From an uncultured Lentisphaerota bacterium (GTDB taxonomy: Bacteria; Verrucomicrobiota; Kiritimatiellia; CAIQIC01), in NCBI GenBank assembly GCA_903896925.1, contig CAITZM010000169.1, positions 1-64,000 of the forward strand: a stretch of DNA of 64,000 nucleotides. The letters run 5' to 3'. The notes beneath the pieces are model-generated. The model saw nothing but the letters and a program-made list of their open reading frames with translations, made no database searches and was not told where the DNA came from. How positions within the stretch are numbered: position 1 is the first letter of the stretch; each line of letters starts with the position of its first letter. Below are positions 10,001 to 18,181 of this stretch, piece by piece. Made by a program: the position numbers and the translations under genes.

Positions 10001-10625
10001 CTATTCGACGGGCATCCCGATGGAACACGACTATCTCGACCGCTACACCGCCAGTGTGGGCGAGATGATGCACTACCTCTACGCCTTCTCGAAAAATTAT
10101 GACGGCGTGAAGAAGTGGATGCTCACCGACTGGCCGTACAAGATCATGACCCACTACGGGGACTGGAACAAAGGCGACCGCACGCGGATCTATGAGGAAC
10201 GCTTCGGCATGTATTACTACGACGGCACGTCCGCGGGCCGGCCCAAGCCGATCGTCCCCGCACTGCGTTTCTTCGGCGACTACATCGCCGGCCGCGCTCC
10301 TTGCGGCAAACTCGACATCACGGCGGGCCCGCTCTCCATCGGCGCGGCCTACGTCTTCCAGGACACGCAGGCGTTGTTCATCGGCAACAAGCATTACACC
10401 TCGGAGCGCCTCGCCTTCACCGCCCAACAGCCGGCGAATGTGATGCTCTGCTGGGATGGGCGGGGGCTGCGCGTGATGGCCAGCGCCGATACGCTGGTGC
10501 GCATCAAGCCCGCCGGCTTCGGCCCGTACGGGAAGGCGGTGACCGGCCGCCACGGTGCGCTCACGGGGGAAGGCGACACCTTGGTGATCGAACTGCTCGA
10601 AGGCGAAACGCTCCAGATCAAGTGA
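7044..10625 (+). CDS. Large secreted GH5-like glycoside hydrolase
   Basis: Exported protein of 1193 aa. The ATG at 7044 gives a clean signal peptide (MKTKLLSVVVGLWVTSACG); a Cys at 18 raises the possibility of a lipoprotein, but the lipobox is poor. Residues about 22-230 look like a concanavalin-type module (FKDDFSGYPDGLPP). A middle region of about 450 aa is unassigned. The C-terminal part is a clan GH-A barrel with candidate acid/base Glu800 in DLRNEP and nucleophile Glu984 in ITFGEFGYSTG. It resembles GH5/cellulase or mannanase-like enzymes. Substrate unknown. The upstream 187 bp contain a degenerate REP palindrome near 6866-6889. Confidence 0.82.
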   Translation: MKTKLLSVVVGLWVTSACGQGLAFKDDFSGYPDGLPPAAAWDITSGPWSVLNKQLISGADAGFCHTRKVPELDAFDYTVRLVVNKRTAAGDWVTAGSTVFLDAQNHWRLNLVAGPDGRRYTEFGETFRGTWQAQNADSTKLRKSNSEFKQGEWQYATEYLLRIKLSAKDIYGEIVEAVSQRTIARYRYFWDDAAGVKFGRPGLSTHGLALTCASVALTAEPPASSGAGLAVESGREGRVALLKDLPGMEPALVEPLATAFRKAGFGVTLLTGAELAAPASFSVMSFDYAVLPGTRFFPSSAKDNFLRFLRSGGHTVVLGGNVFEAPVALLNGRWCSAEDVERALAAIKPETPLVDLAAGVGRTWARNSDLAQAPSAIMAEAGPQGPGVRCDIKGLKGWDNFRANIPPFPAGQTLLCFQAKGDVATPQLMVELGEKDGSRWVTTVDITPEWKTYALPSERFAPWEAKAIKKRAFTPGQAAKLSFGLAANFTPRSAKGDHTFWLAAVGSASNRVGRIDLSQKVELNFFYDYEPYRLTEVVAVGQAASNNLTAAMPEVRGAFGGLAAVGFAFPNESKFIPLLSAFDKYGRDRGWAGGMLVNYGGAYRGSSWIFCGITNQSFYTAPAVLDTLCGAMKAAKGGLAQRAELENAQAKAMDIKLVTPAPQGFIRLSPDGRHLVTPDGQRFFMSGCNYLGSFERCGGRMWRDDFFSAAAVEEDFRKARQAGLNSMRYWLSGIDKDIARGDFRKVDAIKECARKYGVYLLIDLPGTSCATVEEMQASHQALARAFRDEPMVLGYDLRNEPYVGTVAGIKYPEGLKPPILAQNLRAQHPGLLSDKLLREMETERPEWLKLPRSVRGVEAENAIAAIYLWGQYAKKHNIASSTTPGIVDRLPVDEEFRDVVEAVDKSFALWIRLQLEAIRSVDTNHLITVGHHQTFSCLPANRPLDFISQHVYARPYTLEAVLENVTTLDRLAALWPGKPITFGEFGYSTGIPMEHDYLDRYTASVGEMMHYLYAFSKNYDGVKKWMLTDWPYKIMTHYGDWNKGDRTRIYEERFGMYYYDGTSAGRPKPIVPALRFFGDYIAGRAPCGKLDITAGPLSIGAAYVFQDTQALFIGNKHYTSERLAFTAQQPANVMLCWDGRGLRVMASADTLVRIKPAGFGPYGKAVTGRHGALTGEGDTLVIELLEGETLQIK

Positions 10626-10676
10626 TCGGAGCGGGATCGACGGCGCGGGCCCGGAGATGATCGCGGGTTCCGGCGG

Positions 10677-11372
10677 TCACTTCGCCGCAGGGCGGGACCG
10701 TGCCTGGTCCTGCAGTCGTTTCTGTGCTCGTTCTTGCGCTTCGGCGATCTGGGCGGGCGTCATCGTCTTGGCCAGTTCGGCACGCGCGGCCGCGGCTTGC
10801 TCATTTCCGGCCAGGCCGGCCAGATGAAACCAAGTATAGGCCTCGGTGAAATCTTCGGGCACGCCTGAACCCGCGAGATAACACATGCCCAGATTGAACT
10901 GGGCCGGCGTCACCCCCTGCTCGGCGGCTTTGCGGAACCAGAGGGCGGCTTTCGTCGGGTCGGCGGGCATCCCGTCGCCCTTGCGATAGCACACACCCAG
11001 ATTGAACTGCGCCTTGGCGTCGCCCTGTTCGGCCGCTTTGCGGAACCATTGGGCGGCTTCCTTCGCGTCTTTCGCCACCCCTGCGCCCGTGAGATAACAT
11101 GCCCCCAGATTGAGCTGCGCCTTGGCGTCGCCTTGGTCGGCGGCCTTGCGGAACCAGCGAATGGCTTCCGCCTTGTCCTCCAGCACGCCGGTTCCGGACA
11201 GGTAGCACACGCCGAGATTGTTCTGCGCCACGGCCTCGCCCTGTTCGGCGCGCCAGCGGAGCGTGATGTCGTTGGTCGCCGCGGCAACGGGGCCGGCCGC
11301 GCTGCCCGCGTGGGCGATCCATAGCATCACGACCGTCGTGTAAAAAATGTTTTTGCTCAACATGGGTTTCAT
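10677..11372 (-). CDS. Secreted Sel1-repeat protein
   Basis: Protein of about 231 aa with a signal peptide (MLSKNIFYTTVVMLWIAHAGSAAG) and four Sel1-like repeats, each with the pattern AQxNLGxCYxxGxGVxxD and then WFRKAAxQG. The C-terminal helix (TMTPAQIAEAQERAQKRL) is the usual cap of this family. Sel1 solenoids mediate protein-protein contacts. Starts at 11372 or 11363 are equally possible, as neither has a strong ribosome site. The gene ends 51 bp from the convergent glycosidase gene. Confidence 0.85.
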   Translation of the reverse strand: MKPMLSKNIFYTTVVMLWIAHAGSAAGPVAAATNDITLRWRAEQGEAVAQNNLGVCYLSGTGVLEDKAEAIRWFRKAADQGDAKAQLNLGACYLTGAGVAKDAKEAAQWFRKAAEQGDAKAQFNLGVCYRKGDGMPADPTKAALWFRKAAEQGVTPAQFNLGMCYLAGSGVPEDFTEAYTWFHLAGLAGNEQAAAARAELAKTMTPAQIAEAQERAQKRLQDQARSRPAAK

Positions 11373-11503
11373 CCAAGGCGCATAACGTGGCGCCAGTATA
11401 GGCGCGCCACGGCGCCGGGCCAAGGAAAAGGGAGACTACGCCGATGCACCCGCACCTCAAGCGAGCCCGCATGTTGCTCTGCTGTAGCGGCGGCCGTCTG
11501 GAG

Positions 11504-12448
11504 TCAGAGCCACAAGGGCATGGCGCCCGGCGATTCCTCATCCAGCCGGCCTGAGGCCAGCAGCCCGTCGAGTTCTGCCACGAGGCGCGCCTGGTCCTGC
11601 GGCAGCCGGCCCTCGAGCGGCACGACATTCGAGGAATGGTTGGCCCGGAAAATCGTCTGGGTCAGTTCCAGCCGCGCAATGATTTCCCGGAGCTCCTGCA
11701 CGGCCTGGTATTCGGGAAGCTGCTGGAAACGCCCGGTCTGGGCGTCGGTATACAGTTCCGTGCCGGGCACCGGGACCACCCGCAAGGCCGACAGCAGGCG
11801 CGGCTGCATGCGGTTCAGCGCCGCTGCCGTGGCCGCGGCATGTGCAGGGCTGCGTTCAACGCCGCCGAGACCCGGCAGGATCATGACGGACAGCCGGAGG
11901 CCCGCCTGCTGCGCCCGCAGGCCGGCGGCCACCATCGCCTCGGCCGTCTCGCCCTTTTTGACGCGCCGCAAAATCTCCTCGTCGCCGCTCTCCAGGCCCA
12001 GGTAGAGCGTTTGGAACCTGAGCGCACGCAGCGCCTGCAACTGGGCGTCAGTCTTGGAGGCGATCGCGCTGCCGGTGGCGTAGACGTTGACCCGCGCCAG
12101 AGCCGGGAAGTGCGCCGCCAGTGCCGTCAGGATCGATTGCAGCTCCTCGAACGGGCGGCGCAGGACGTCGCCATCGGCGAGGAAGACGCGGCGTGCGTCG
12201 GGCGCGCGCCGGGCTTCCGAGGCGATCATCTTCAGGATCTCTGCGGGACTGCGGCGCTGATATTTCACGCCCCGGTACATGCCGCAGAACGTGCAGTGGT
12301 TGTAGGGACAGCCCTGGTCCACCTGCAGGATGAGGCTTTCGGCCTCCGCCGGCGGCCGGAAGCGCGGATTATTCAACGTGCCGAACATGGTGGCGTCATG
12401 ATAGCCGGCCGCGTCCCTCCAGGCGAGGCCCGGTAGTGATGGCGCCAT
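11504..12448 (-). CDS. Radical SAM protein
   Basis: Protein of 314 aa with a radical SAM core. The cluster motif is CPYNHCTFC, spaced C-x4-C-x2-C rather than the usual C-x3-C-x2-C. Supporting motifs are VFLADGD, LYLGLESGDEEILRRVKKG and SVMILPGLGG. It resembles YgiQ/HemN-like TIM-barrel radical SAM proteins but lacks an added C-terminal domain. The start at 12448 is uncertain; an internal ATG at 12388 (MFGTLNNPRF) is also plausible. The substrate is not recognisable. Confidence 0.85.
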   Translation of the reverse strand: MAPSLPGLAWRDAAGYHDATMFGTLNNPRFRPPAEAESLILQVDQGCPYNHCTFCGMYRGVKYQRRSPAEILKMIASEARRAPDARRVFLADGDVLRRPFEELQSILTALAAHFPALARVNVYATGSAIASKTDAQLQALRALRFQTLYLGLESGDEEILRRVKKGETAEAMVAAGLRAQQAGLRLSVMILPGLGGVERSPAHAAATAAALNRMQPRLLSALRVVPVPGTELYTDAQTGRFQQLPEYQAVQELREIIARLELTQTIFRANHSSNVVPLEGRLPQDQARLVAELDGLLASGRLDEESPGAMPLWL

Positions 12449-12494
12449 TCAGGCGATGTTGGTGCCGATAACACAATGGGGTGGAGATAATGGT

Positions 12495-13502
12495 TCAGGC
12501 GGGGAAGCGGTCGCGCACGACATAGAACGGCAGGAACGAACTGAACTCTTCCAGGCCGGCGAGCGACTGGATCTGGAGCTGCGCCCCGGCCTCGCGCAAG
12601 GCGGCGAACGGGTTCATCCCGCCGACGACGATCATGCCGGTCCGGCCCTCGGCGACGGGAATGTGCAGGAGCGGCTGGTTGGGGCGCCCGATGGCGAGGA
12701 CGCTGGCGAGACCCTGACTCTCCAGCTGCCGCACGATGCGCTGCACCTCATCGAGCGCGACGGTGGGGATTTCGCGGAAGCTGGCGCCGATGATGCCGCT
12801 CCCGGTCCGGGCGCAGTCGCGCACGCTGGTCATGTTGGCGTTGATGAAGAATTCCAGCGGGTCGATCGTGGTGCCGCGGTATTCGAGCAGTTCCAGGAAG
12901 CGCACCGGCTTGCCGTCGCACAGTTCGAGCAAGCCGCCGAAACGGGAGGTCACCGGGATGCGCTCGGCCAGGAGGATGCCGTTGACCGTCATGCTGCAGA
13001 CGGTGCCCAGGGCCACCTTGCCGGCCGGCACGGTCAGGCCGCCGAGCGACCGGCCGGCGTGGACCACGGCCAGCTTGCTCCCCATGCACAGGTGGCGCGC
13101 GAACACCGGCTTCATATACTCCAGGGCGCGGGCGAGATAGCTTTCGGCGATGAGCGCGCTGTTGGTGATGAGCGTGCCCGCGTCCGCGTCCAGGCGGTAG
13201 GTCATGCGGTAGCCGAGCGCGTCGATCTTGGAGGCGACAAAGCCGACGCGTTCGATGACGTTGGCCTGGCTGAGCTCTTCACGGCCGCGCGCGGTCAGCT
13301 CGCGGCCGCGGCGCCGGTTGACGAACCGCGTGAGGCCTTCGCGGTCCAGTTGCAGCAGGTAGTGGCGGATCGTGCGCGGCTGGAGCTGGGCGTCGTCGGC
13401 GCTGATGCGCTGCAGCAGGCGCGCCGCGCCGGCCGGTCCGCCCAGTTCGTGCAGCGCCCGGAGGATCGCCTGTTTGACCGACGGGTTTGGTTTCATGCGC
13501 AT
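12495..13502 (-). CDS. nrpR: NrpR-type transcriptional regulator (wHTH + NrpR/DUF128 domain)
   Basis: About 335 aa. Residues about 5-75 form a winged helix (SVKQAILRALHELGG ... TIRHYLLQLDREGL), and residues about 85-330 form one NrpR regulatory domain, with GRSLGGLTVPAGKVALGTVC, GGLLELCDGKPVRFLEL and a terminal SSFLPFYVVRDRF. In methanogens NrpR represses nitrogen-assimilation genes and is released by 2-oxoglutarate. Here the gene is divergent from gdhA, with 241 bp between the starts, so control of gdhA is the simplest reading. An N-terminal extension to 13724 is possible but low in coding character. Confidence 0.85.
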   Translation of the reverse strand: MRMKPNPSVKQAILRALHELGGPAGAARLLQRISADDAQLQPRTIRHYLLQLDREGLTRFVNRRRGRELTARGREELSQANVIERVGFVASKIDALGYRMTYRLDADAGTLITNSALIAESYLARALEYMKPVFARHLCMGSKLAVVHAGRSLGGLTVPAGKVALGTVCSMTVNGILLAERIPVTSRFGGLLELCDGKPVRFLELLEYRGTTIDPLEFFINANMTSVRDCARTGSGIIGASFREIPTVALDEVQRIVRQLESQGLASVLAIGRPNQPLLHIPVAEGRTGMIVVGGMNPFAALREAGAQLQIQSLAGLEEFSSFLPFYVVRDRFPA

Positions 13503-13610
13503 GGCCGGCCGGCGCCCGCCGCCTGCCGTTTGCGGTTGCCGTTTGGCCGCCGCCGATGCTAGCCAATCCTGCGGAAAGCGCAACAAACAACGGTTCCGAG
13601 TTCTAAAATA

Positions 13611-13696
13611 ATACGGCCATGAAGCCATATGTGAAATGGCCATCTCCGTTGAATACCCTTTGATAGTGCCAGGGACGTCGGCATCATACGGCCATG
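13611..13696. promoter_or_regulatory. Candidate control region between nrpR and gdhA
   Basis: GGCCAT at 13615-13620 and ATGGCC at 13636-13641 form an inverted repeat centred on CATATG (13626-13631). An 11-bp direct repeat ATACGGCCATG occurs at 13611-13621 and 13686-13696, and the phrase TACCCTTT is also repeated nearby (13654 and 13700). The archaeal NrpR site GGAA-N6-TTCC is not present. Operator function is an inference from symmetry and position. Confidence 0.45.
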
Positions 13697-13743
13697 CATT
13701 ACCCTTTTGGTGGTGCAACAACAAAACAGGAAGGGAGCCAGTT

Positions 13744-15084
13744 ATGGGTTACATCCAAGACGTGTTGGCGGTGGTTGAAAAGCGGAATGCGGGCGAGCCG
13801 GAGTTTCTGCAGGCCGTGCGCGAGGTGCTCGAGTCCCTGGAGCCGGTCATCAAGCGGCAGAAGAAGTACCAGGAAGCGCGCATCCTCGAGCGCCTCGTGG
13901 AGCCGGAGCGGCAGCTCATGTTCCGCGTGCCGTGGATGGACGACCAGGGGCAGGTCCAGGTCAACCGCGGCTTCCGTTTCGAATTCAACAGCGCGATCGG
14001 CCCCTACAAGGGCGGCCTGCGCTTCCATCCCAGCGTCAACCAGAGCATCCTGAAGTTTCTCGGCTTCGAGCAGGTGTTCAAAAACTCGCTGACGACGCTC
14101 CCGATGGGCGGCGGCAAGGGCGGCTCCGACTTCGACCCGAAGGGGAAGAGCGACCACGAAGTGATGCGCTTCTGCCAGAGCTTCATGACCGAGCTGCAGC
14201 GCCACATCGGCGCGGACACGGACGTCCCGGCCGGCGACATCGGCGTGGGCGGCCGCGAGATCGGGTTCATGTTCGGCCAGTACAAGCGCCTGAAGAACGA
14301 GTTTGTCGGCGTGCTGACCGGCAAGAGCCTGAACTGGGGCGGCTCCCTGATCCGTCCGGAAGCGACCGGCTACGGCACGGTTTACTTTGCCGAGGAAATG
14401 CTCAAGACCCGCGGCGAGACCTTCGAGGGCAAGATCTGCACGGTGTCGGGCTCCGGCAATGTGGCGCAGTACACCGTCGAGAAGCTCAATCAACTCGGCG
14501 CCAAGGTGGTCTCGCTCTCCGACTCCGCCGGCACGATCTACGACAAGGACGGCATCAACGCCGACAAGCTCGCGTGGGTGCTCAACCTCAAGAACGTCAA
14601 GCGCGGCCGCATCAAGGAATATGTCGGCAAGTTCAAGGGCGCGAAGTACCTCGACGGCCAGCGGCCGTGGGACATCGCCTGCCAGTGTGCGTTCCCGAGC
14701 GCGACGCAGAACGAGGTCAGCGGCGATGACGCGAAGGCGCTGTTGAAGAACGGCTGCTACGTGGTCGCCGAAGGCGCGAACATGCCGAGCACGCCCGCCG
14801 CGGTGGATCTGTTCGTCGCGAAAAAGATCCTCTACGGCCCGGGCAAGGCGGCCAACGCCGGCGGCGTGGCCACCTCCGGCCTCGAGATGTGTCAGAACTC
14901 GATGCGCCTGTCCTGGACCCGTGCGGAAGTCGATGGCCGGTTGAACGGCATCATGGTCGCGATTCACAAGGCCGCTTCGGAAGCCGCCAAGGAATACGGC
15001 CAGCCGGGCAACTACGTCATGGGCGCGAACATCGCCGGCTTCGTCAAGGTGGCCGACGCGATGCTCGACCAGGGCCTCGTCTAA
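13744..15084 (+). CDS. gdhA: NADP-type glutamate dehydrogenase
   Basis: Hexameric glutamate dehydrogenase of 446 aa, making glutamate from 2-oxoglutarate and ammonia. The ATG at 13744 follows GGGAG and gives the standard GdhA N-terminus. All key residues are present at the Clostridium symbiosum numbering: Lys89 (GPYKGGLRFHP), Lys113, catalytic Lys125 (MGGGKGGSDFDPKGK) and Asp165 (DVPAGDIGVGGREIG). The Rossmann motif is SGSGNV. It is followed by a strong terminator, so it is probably monocistronic. It is the functional reference for the two degenerate paralogues downstream. Confidence 0.97.
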   Translation: MGYIQDVLAVVEKRNAGEPEFLQAVREVLESLEPVIKRQKKYQEARILERLVEPERQLMFRVPWMDDQGQVQVNRGFRFEFNSAIGPYKGGLRFHPSVNQSILKFLGFEQVFKNSLTTLPMGGGKGGSDFDPKGKSDHEVMRFCQSFMTELQRHIGADTDVPAGDIGVGGREIGFMFGQYKRLKNEFVGVLTGKSLNWGGSLIRPEATGYGTVYFAEEMLKTRGETFEGKICTVSGSGNVAQYTVEKLNQLGAKVVSLSDSAGTIYDKDGINADKLAWVLNLKNVKRGRIKEYVGKFKGAKYLDGQRPWDIACQCAFPSATQNEVSGDDAKALLKNGCYVVAEGANMPSTPAAVDLFVAKKILYGPGKAANAGGVATSGLEMCQNSMRLSWTRAEVDGRLNGIMVAIHKAASEAAKEYGQPGNYVMGANIAGFVKVADAMLDQGLV

Positions 15085-15099
15085 GCCGTCCGATGGCCG

Positions 15100-15138
15100 G
15101 GCGGCCCCGCGCCGGGAGCGGGGCCGCCATTTTTATTT
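15100..15138 (+). terminator. Rho-independent terminator of gdhA
   Basis: A perfect 11-bp GC-rich stem (15100-15110 with 15118-15128, arms GGCGGCCCCGC/GCGGGGCCGCC) with a 7-nt loop is followed directly by ATTTTTATTT, 15 bp after the gdhA stop. Confidence 0.92.
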
Positions 15139-15187
15139 CACCACGCCGCGCGCCTGTGGCATAGTGCGCGGGGAATGTGCACCCTGT

Positions 15188-16858
15188 ATGCCCCGTAACG
15201 CCATGACAACGAACGTACTGGGAACCGGCCCGCTGGGCCGGGTGGCGGACTATTTCCAGCATGCCTGCCGCTGGTTGCAGGCGGATAAAAAGGCCCCGGC
15301 CAGCGTCGTGTGTCCGGCCACCGGGTGGCTTGCGCCCGCGGCCCTGGCCGGCCTGCTCGCCGCCGATGCGGACGGACCCGACGAGGAACAGCTGGTGGCC
15401 TGGCTGGCGCCGCTCGGCACGCAACCGCTCCGGTTGCAGCCCACGCCGGGCGGGGGCGAGGAGGGCGACCTCCCGGAACCCTTGCCGCCCGCCGCCTATT
15501 TCCCCAATCAGGGCACGCCCCGGGAACGCGCGCAGGGTTTTGCGGCCTGCGTCCGTGCGCTCGTCCAGCGCCCGGAGGCGCCGGGGGCGCTGATCGTCAC
15601 GGCGCTGACGGGCGTCCGGCAAGACGATCTTTTCTTTCCGATGGTTTCCGGCGCCGCGTGTGCCTCCAATCCCTATGTCTGGAGCGAGTACATCGATCCG
15701 CAGGCGGGCGTTGTGCGCCTGGCGCTGGGCCTCGATCTTCCGCTGCGCGACAGCTCGGGCGACAGCTTTGTCCGCGTGGCCGGGCTCGGTGCGCCGCAGC
15801 GCCGGCCGGAGGCCGACTTCGACGACATGGCCCAGCACGCGCAGCGCTTCTGCTTTGCCCTCAACCTGAAAACCGGCGCCTGCGAGAGCGCTGAGGCGAC
15901 GGAGATGCTGGAAAAGACTCCAGCGCTGCCGTTGGACTGGCTGACCTCCAGCGGTCCTTCGGTGTTGGCGCCGCTGCACGGCGGCGTGCGCGCCTTGACC
16001 TTTGACCGGTTGCTGACCCGCACCGGGTTCGTCGGTGACCTGCAACGCTTGCTCCAGCTCCTGAGCGCCGGCTTCAATGCACCGGCCGAAATCGTGTTCA
16101 CCTGCCAGGTGGATCCGGCGGGCGCCTATCGCATCCACCTGCACCATGCGCAGCCGATGGCCGACTGCCCCTTGCTCGGCGATTTGCGCGAGCAGGTCAC
16201 GGTGGGTGGCATCCTGAACCCGGCCCGGCAGGCGGCGGGCCGGCCGCCGCCGGCCGTGGCGCGCGCCACGACCGTCGGGGCGGACATCCTGTTTGAGGCC
16301 GCCGGCGCCGTGCTGGGTCGCAACCGCCGGCAGACGCTGGACCACCTGGTCTACGTGGTGCCGGAAAAATACGCGCAGCTCCCGCCCAGCTCCCGCTATG
16401 AGGTCGCCCGGCTGCTGGGCCGGCTCAACCGCAACCTGCCGGCCGGCCGCTGGGCGCTGTTCGGTCCGGGGCGCTGGTGCACGAGCAGCCCCGAGCTGGG
16501 CCTCCCGACCCGGTTCACCGAACTTAACCATGCCGCAGCGCTTGTGGAACTGGTGGAGATGCATGCCGGCCTGGTGCCGGATGTCTCGCGGGGCATCCAT
16601 ATCTTCAACGAACTGGTAGCCACCGGCATGCTTTATCTCGCGATTTTCCCGGGCCATCCGCATAATTCGCTGGCACGGGAGCGGCTCACGGGCGCGGCCA
16701 ACCGGCTGACGGACTGGGTGCCGGAAGCGGCGCGCTGGGCGGACGTCGTCCGGGTGCTGGGGGCGCGTGAGCTGGGCGGGGCGACGATCGAGCTGCACGC
16801 CGACAGCCGCCGGCAGCGGGCGATCGCCTATGTGGCCGGAAACCAACGCAGCGGATGA
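15188..16858 (+). CDS. Truncated PEP-synthase-like (PPDK N-domain) protein
   Basis: About 556 aa. It aligns with the C-terminal two-thirds of the 18182-20815 protein: NPYVWSEYIDPQAGVVRL matches NLYVWNDRIDPKQGVIRL, and LFGPGRWCTSSPELGL matches LVGPGRWGSSNLELGV. The part that should carry the ATP-binding GGK and VRSS motifs is missing or replaced by Pro/Gly-rich sequence, and there is no phospho-His domain. It is probably not a phosphotransferase. The start is uncertain (GTG 15164, ATG 15188 or 15203). The stop lies 20 bp before GDH-like paralogue 1 on the same strand, so the two are likely co-expressed. Function unknown. Confidence 0.72.
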   Translation: MPRNAMTTNVLGTGPLGRVADYFQHACRWLQADKKAPASVVCPATGWLAPAALAGLLAADADGPDEEQLVAWLAPLGTQPLRLQPTPGGGEEGDLPEPLPPAAYFPNQGTPRERAQGFAACVRALVQRPEAPGALIVTALTGVRQDDLFFPMVSGAACASNPYVWSEYIDPQAGVVRLALGLDLPLRDSSGDSFVRVAGLGAPQRRPEADFDDMAQHAQRFCFALNLKTGACESAEATEMLEKTPALPLDWLTSSGPSVLAPLHGGVRALTFDRLLTRTGFVGDLQRLLQLLSAGFNAPAEIVFTCQVDPAGAYRIHLHHAQPMADCPLLGDLREQVTVGGILNPARQAAGRPPPAVARATTVGADILFEAAGAVLGRNRRQTLDHLVYVVPEKYAQLPPSSRYEVARLLGRLNRNLPAGRWALFGPGRWCTSSPELGLPTRFTELNHAAALVELVEMHAGLVPDVSRGIHIFNELVATGMLYLAIFPGHPHNSLARERLTGAANRLTDWVPEAARWADVVRVLGARELGGATIELHADSRRQRAIAYVAGNQRSG

Positions 16859-16878
16859 CCGCAGAGGAGCCAAAAACC

Positions 16879-18129
16879 ATGAGCAACAGCAATCCGTTCG
16901 ATGCAGCCCGCACGCAGCTGGATGAGGCCGCCGCCTTCCTGGGCCTGGATCCCGACCTTGCGGAATTCCTGCGCCATCCGGTGCGCGAGTTCGTCTTCAC
17001 CGTTCCCGTCCGCATGGACGATGGCCGGACGCAGGTGATGCAGGGCTATCGCATCCAGCACAATGACGCCCGCGGCCCGTGCATCGGCGGCTTCCGCTGG
17101 CATCGCGATGAAAGCCTGCAGGGCGGCCGCGCCCTGGCGATGGGGAACACCTGGCGCGCCGCGCTGATGGATCTCCCGCTCGGCGGCGCCAGCGGCGGCC
17201 TGATTTCCGACTCAAAGAAACTGTCCGAGCCGGAGAAGGAGCGCGCGGTCCGCGGCTGGGTGCGCGCGATCGCGCCGGAGCTCGGCGGCCATCGCGATGT
17301 GGTCGCACCGGACCTTTACACCACGCCGCAAATCATGGCGTGGATGATGGACGAATTCGAGACGCTCACCGGCCGTGCGCACCCGGCGGTCATCACCGGC
17401 AAGCCGCTGGTGCTGGGCGGCACCCAGGGCCACACCGATGCGCTGGCGCGCGGCGGCGTGCTGGAAGTGCGCGAGGCCTGCAAGGCCCTCAAGCTCGACG
17501 CGGCCGCGAGCACTTATGCCATCCAGGGGTTCGGGCAGGCCGGGCAGCATACGGCGCGGTTGCACCAGGAAATCCTCGGCGGCGGCAAGCTGATCGCCGT
17601 CGCCGATTCCAGCGGCGGCGTCGTCAGCAGCGACGGGCTCGATCCCAAGCTGCTGGTGGACTACAAGCGCCGGCATGGCAAGGTGACCGGTTTCCCCGGC
17701 GCCACGCCGATCAGCCCGGAAGACCTGCTGGAGCTCAATGTGGATGTCCTCTATCCCGCCGCGCTCGAGGGGGTCATCACCAGCATCAATGCCGATCAGA
17801 TCAACGCGCGCATCATCTGCGAACTGGCCACCGGCGCGACCACGCCGGAAGCCGACACCGTCCTGCACGTCAAGGGCATCTACATGATCCCGGACTTCCT
17901 GGCCAGCGCCGGAGGCATCATGGTGAACTACTTCGAGCAGGTGCAGGGCATCAGCAACTACTACTGGACGCGCGACGAGGTCAACCGGCGGCTCGACGCC
18001 AAGATCAGCACCGCCTTGCAGGATGTGCACGCGCTGCAGCAAAGCCGGAATATCAGCATGCGCTTTGCCGCGCTGCTGCTCGCCGTCTCGCGTGTGGCCG
18101 AGGCCGTCCGCCTGCGCGGCTGGGTCTGA
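16879..18129 (+). CDS. Glutamate-dehydrogenase-like protein 1, catalytic lysines lost
   Basis: 416 aa, Glu/Leu/Phe/Val dehydrogenase fold. The ATG at 16879 follows GAGGAG and matches the paralogue at 21271 from its first residue (MSNSNPFDA). Relative to GdhA with an offset of 20, the substrate Lys89 is Ile69 (GPCIGGFRW), Lys113 is Arg93 (NTWRAAL) and catalytic Lys125 is Ser105 (LPLGGASGGL); Asp165 is kept (Asp145, VVAPDLYTTP). The nucleotide-binding region (YAIQGFGQAGQHTARL) looks intact. Normal glutamate oxidation seems impossible. It may act as a regulatory or structural partner or on another substrate. Confidence 0.88.
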   Translation: MSNSNPFDAARTQLDEAAAFLGLDPDLAEFLRHPVREFVFTVPVRMDDGRTQVMQGYRIQHNDARGPCIGGFRWHRDESLQGGRALAMGNTWRAALMDLPLGGASGGLISDSKKLSEPEKERAVRGWVRAIAPELGGHRDVVAPDLYTTPQIMAWMMDEFETLTGRAHPAVITGKPLVLGGTQGHTDALARGGVLEVREACKALKLDAAASTYAIQGFGQAGQHTARLHQEILGGGKLIAVADSSGGVVSSDGLDPKLLVDYKRRHGKVTGFPGATPISPEDLLELNVDVLYPAALEGVITSINADQINARIICELATGATTPEADTVLHVKGIYMIPDFLASAGGIMVNYFEQVQGISNYYWTRDEVNRRLDAKISTALQDVHALQQSRNISMRFAALLLAVSRVAEAVRLRGWV

Positions 18130-18181
18130 AGTCTCCGGGCCTTGTAAACCGGCGCCCTGACCTGTTCCGCGGCTGGGCGGC

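Noticed and set aside
13496..13724. N-terminal extension of NrpR to 13724
   Set aside because: The extra 74 residues are not conserved-looking, overlap the gdhA control region, and would place the start 20 bp from the gdhA ATG.
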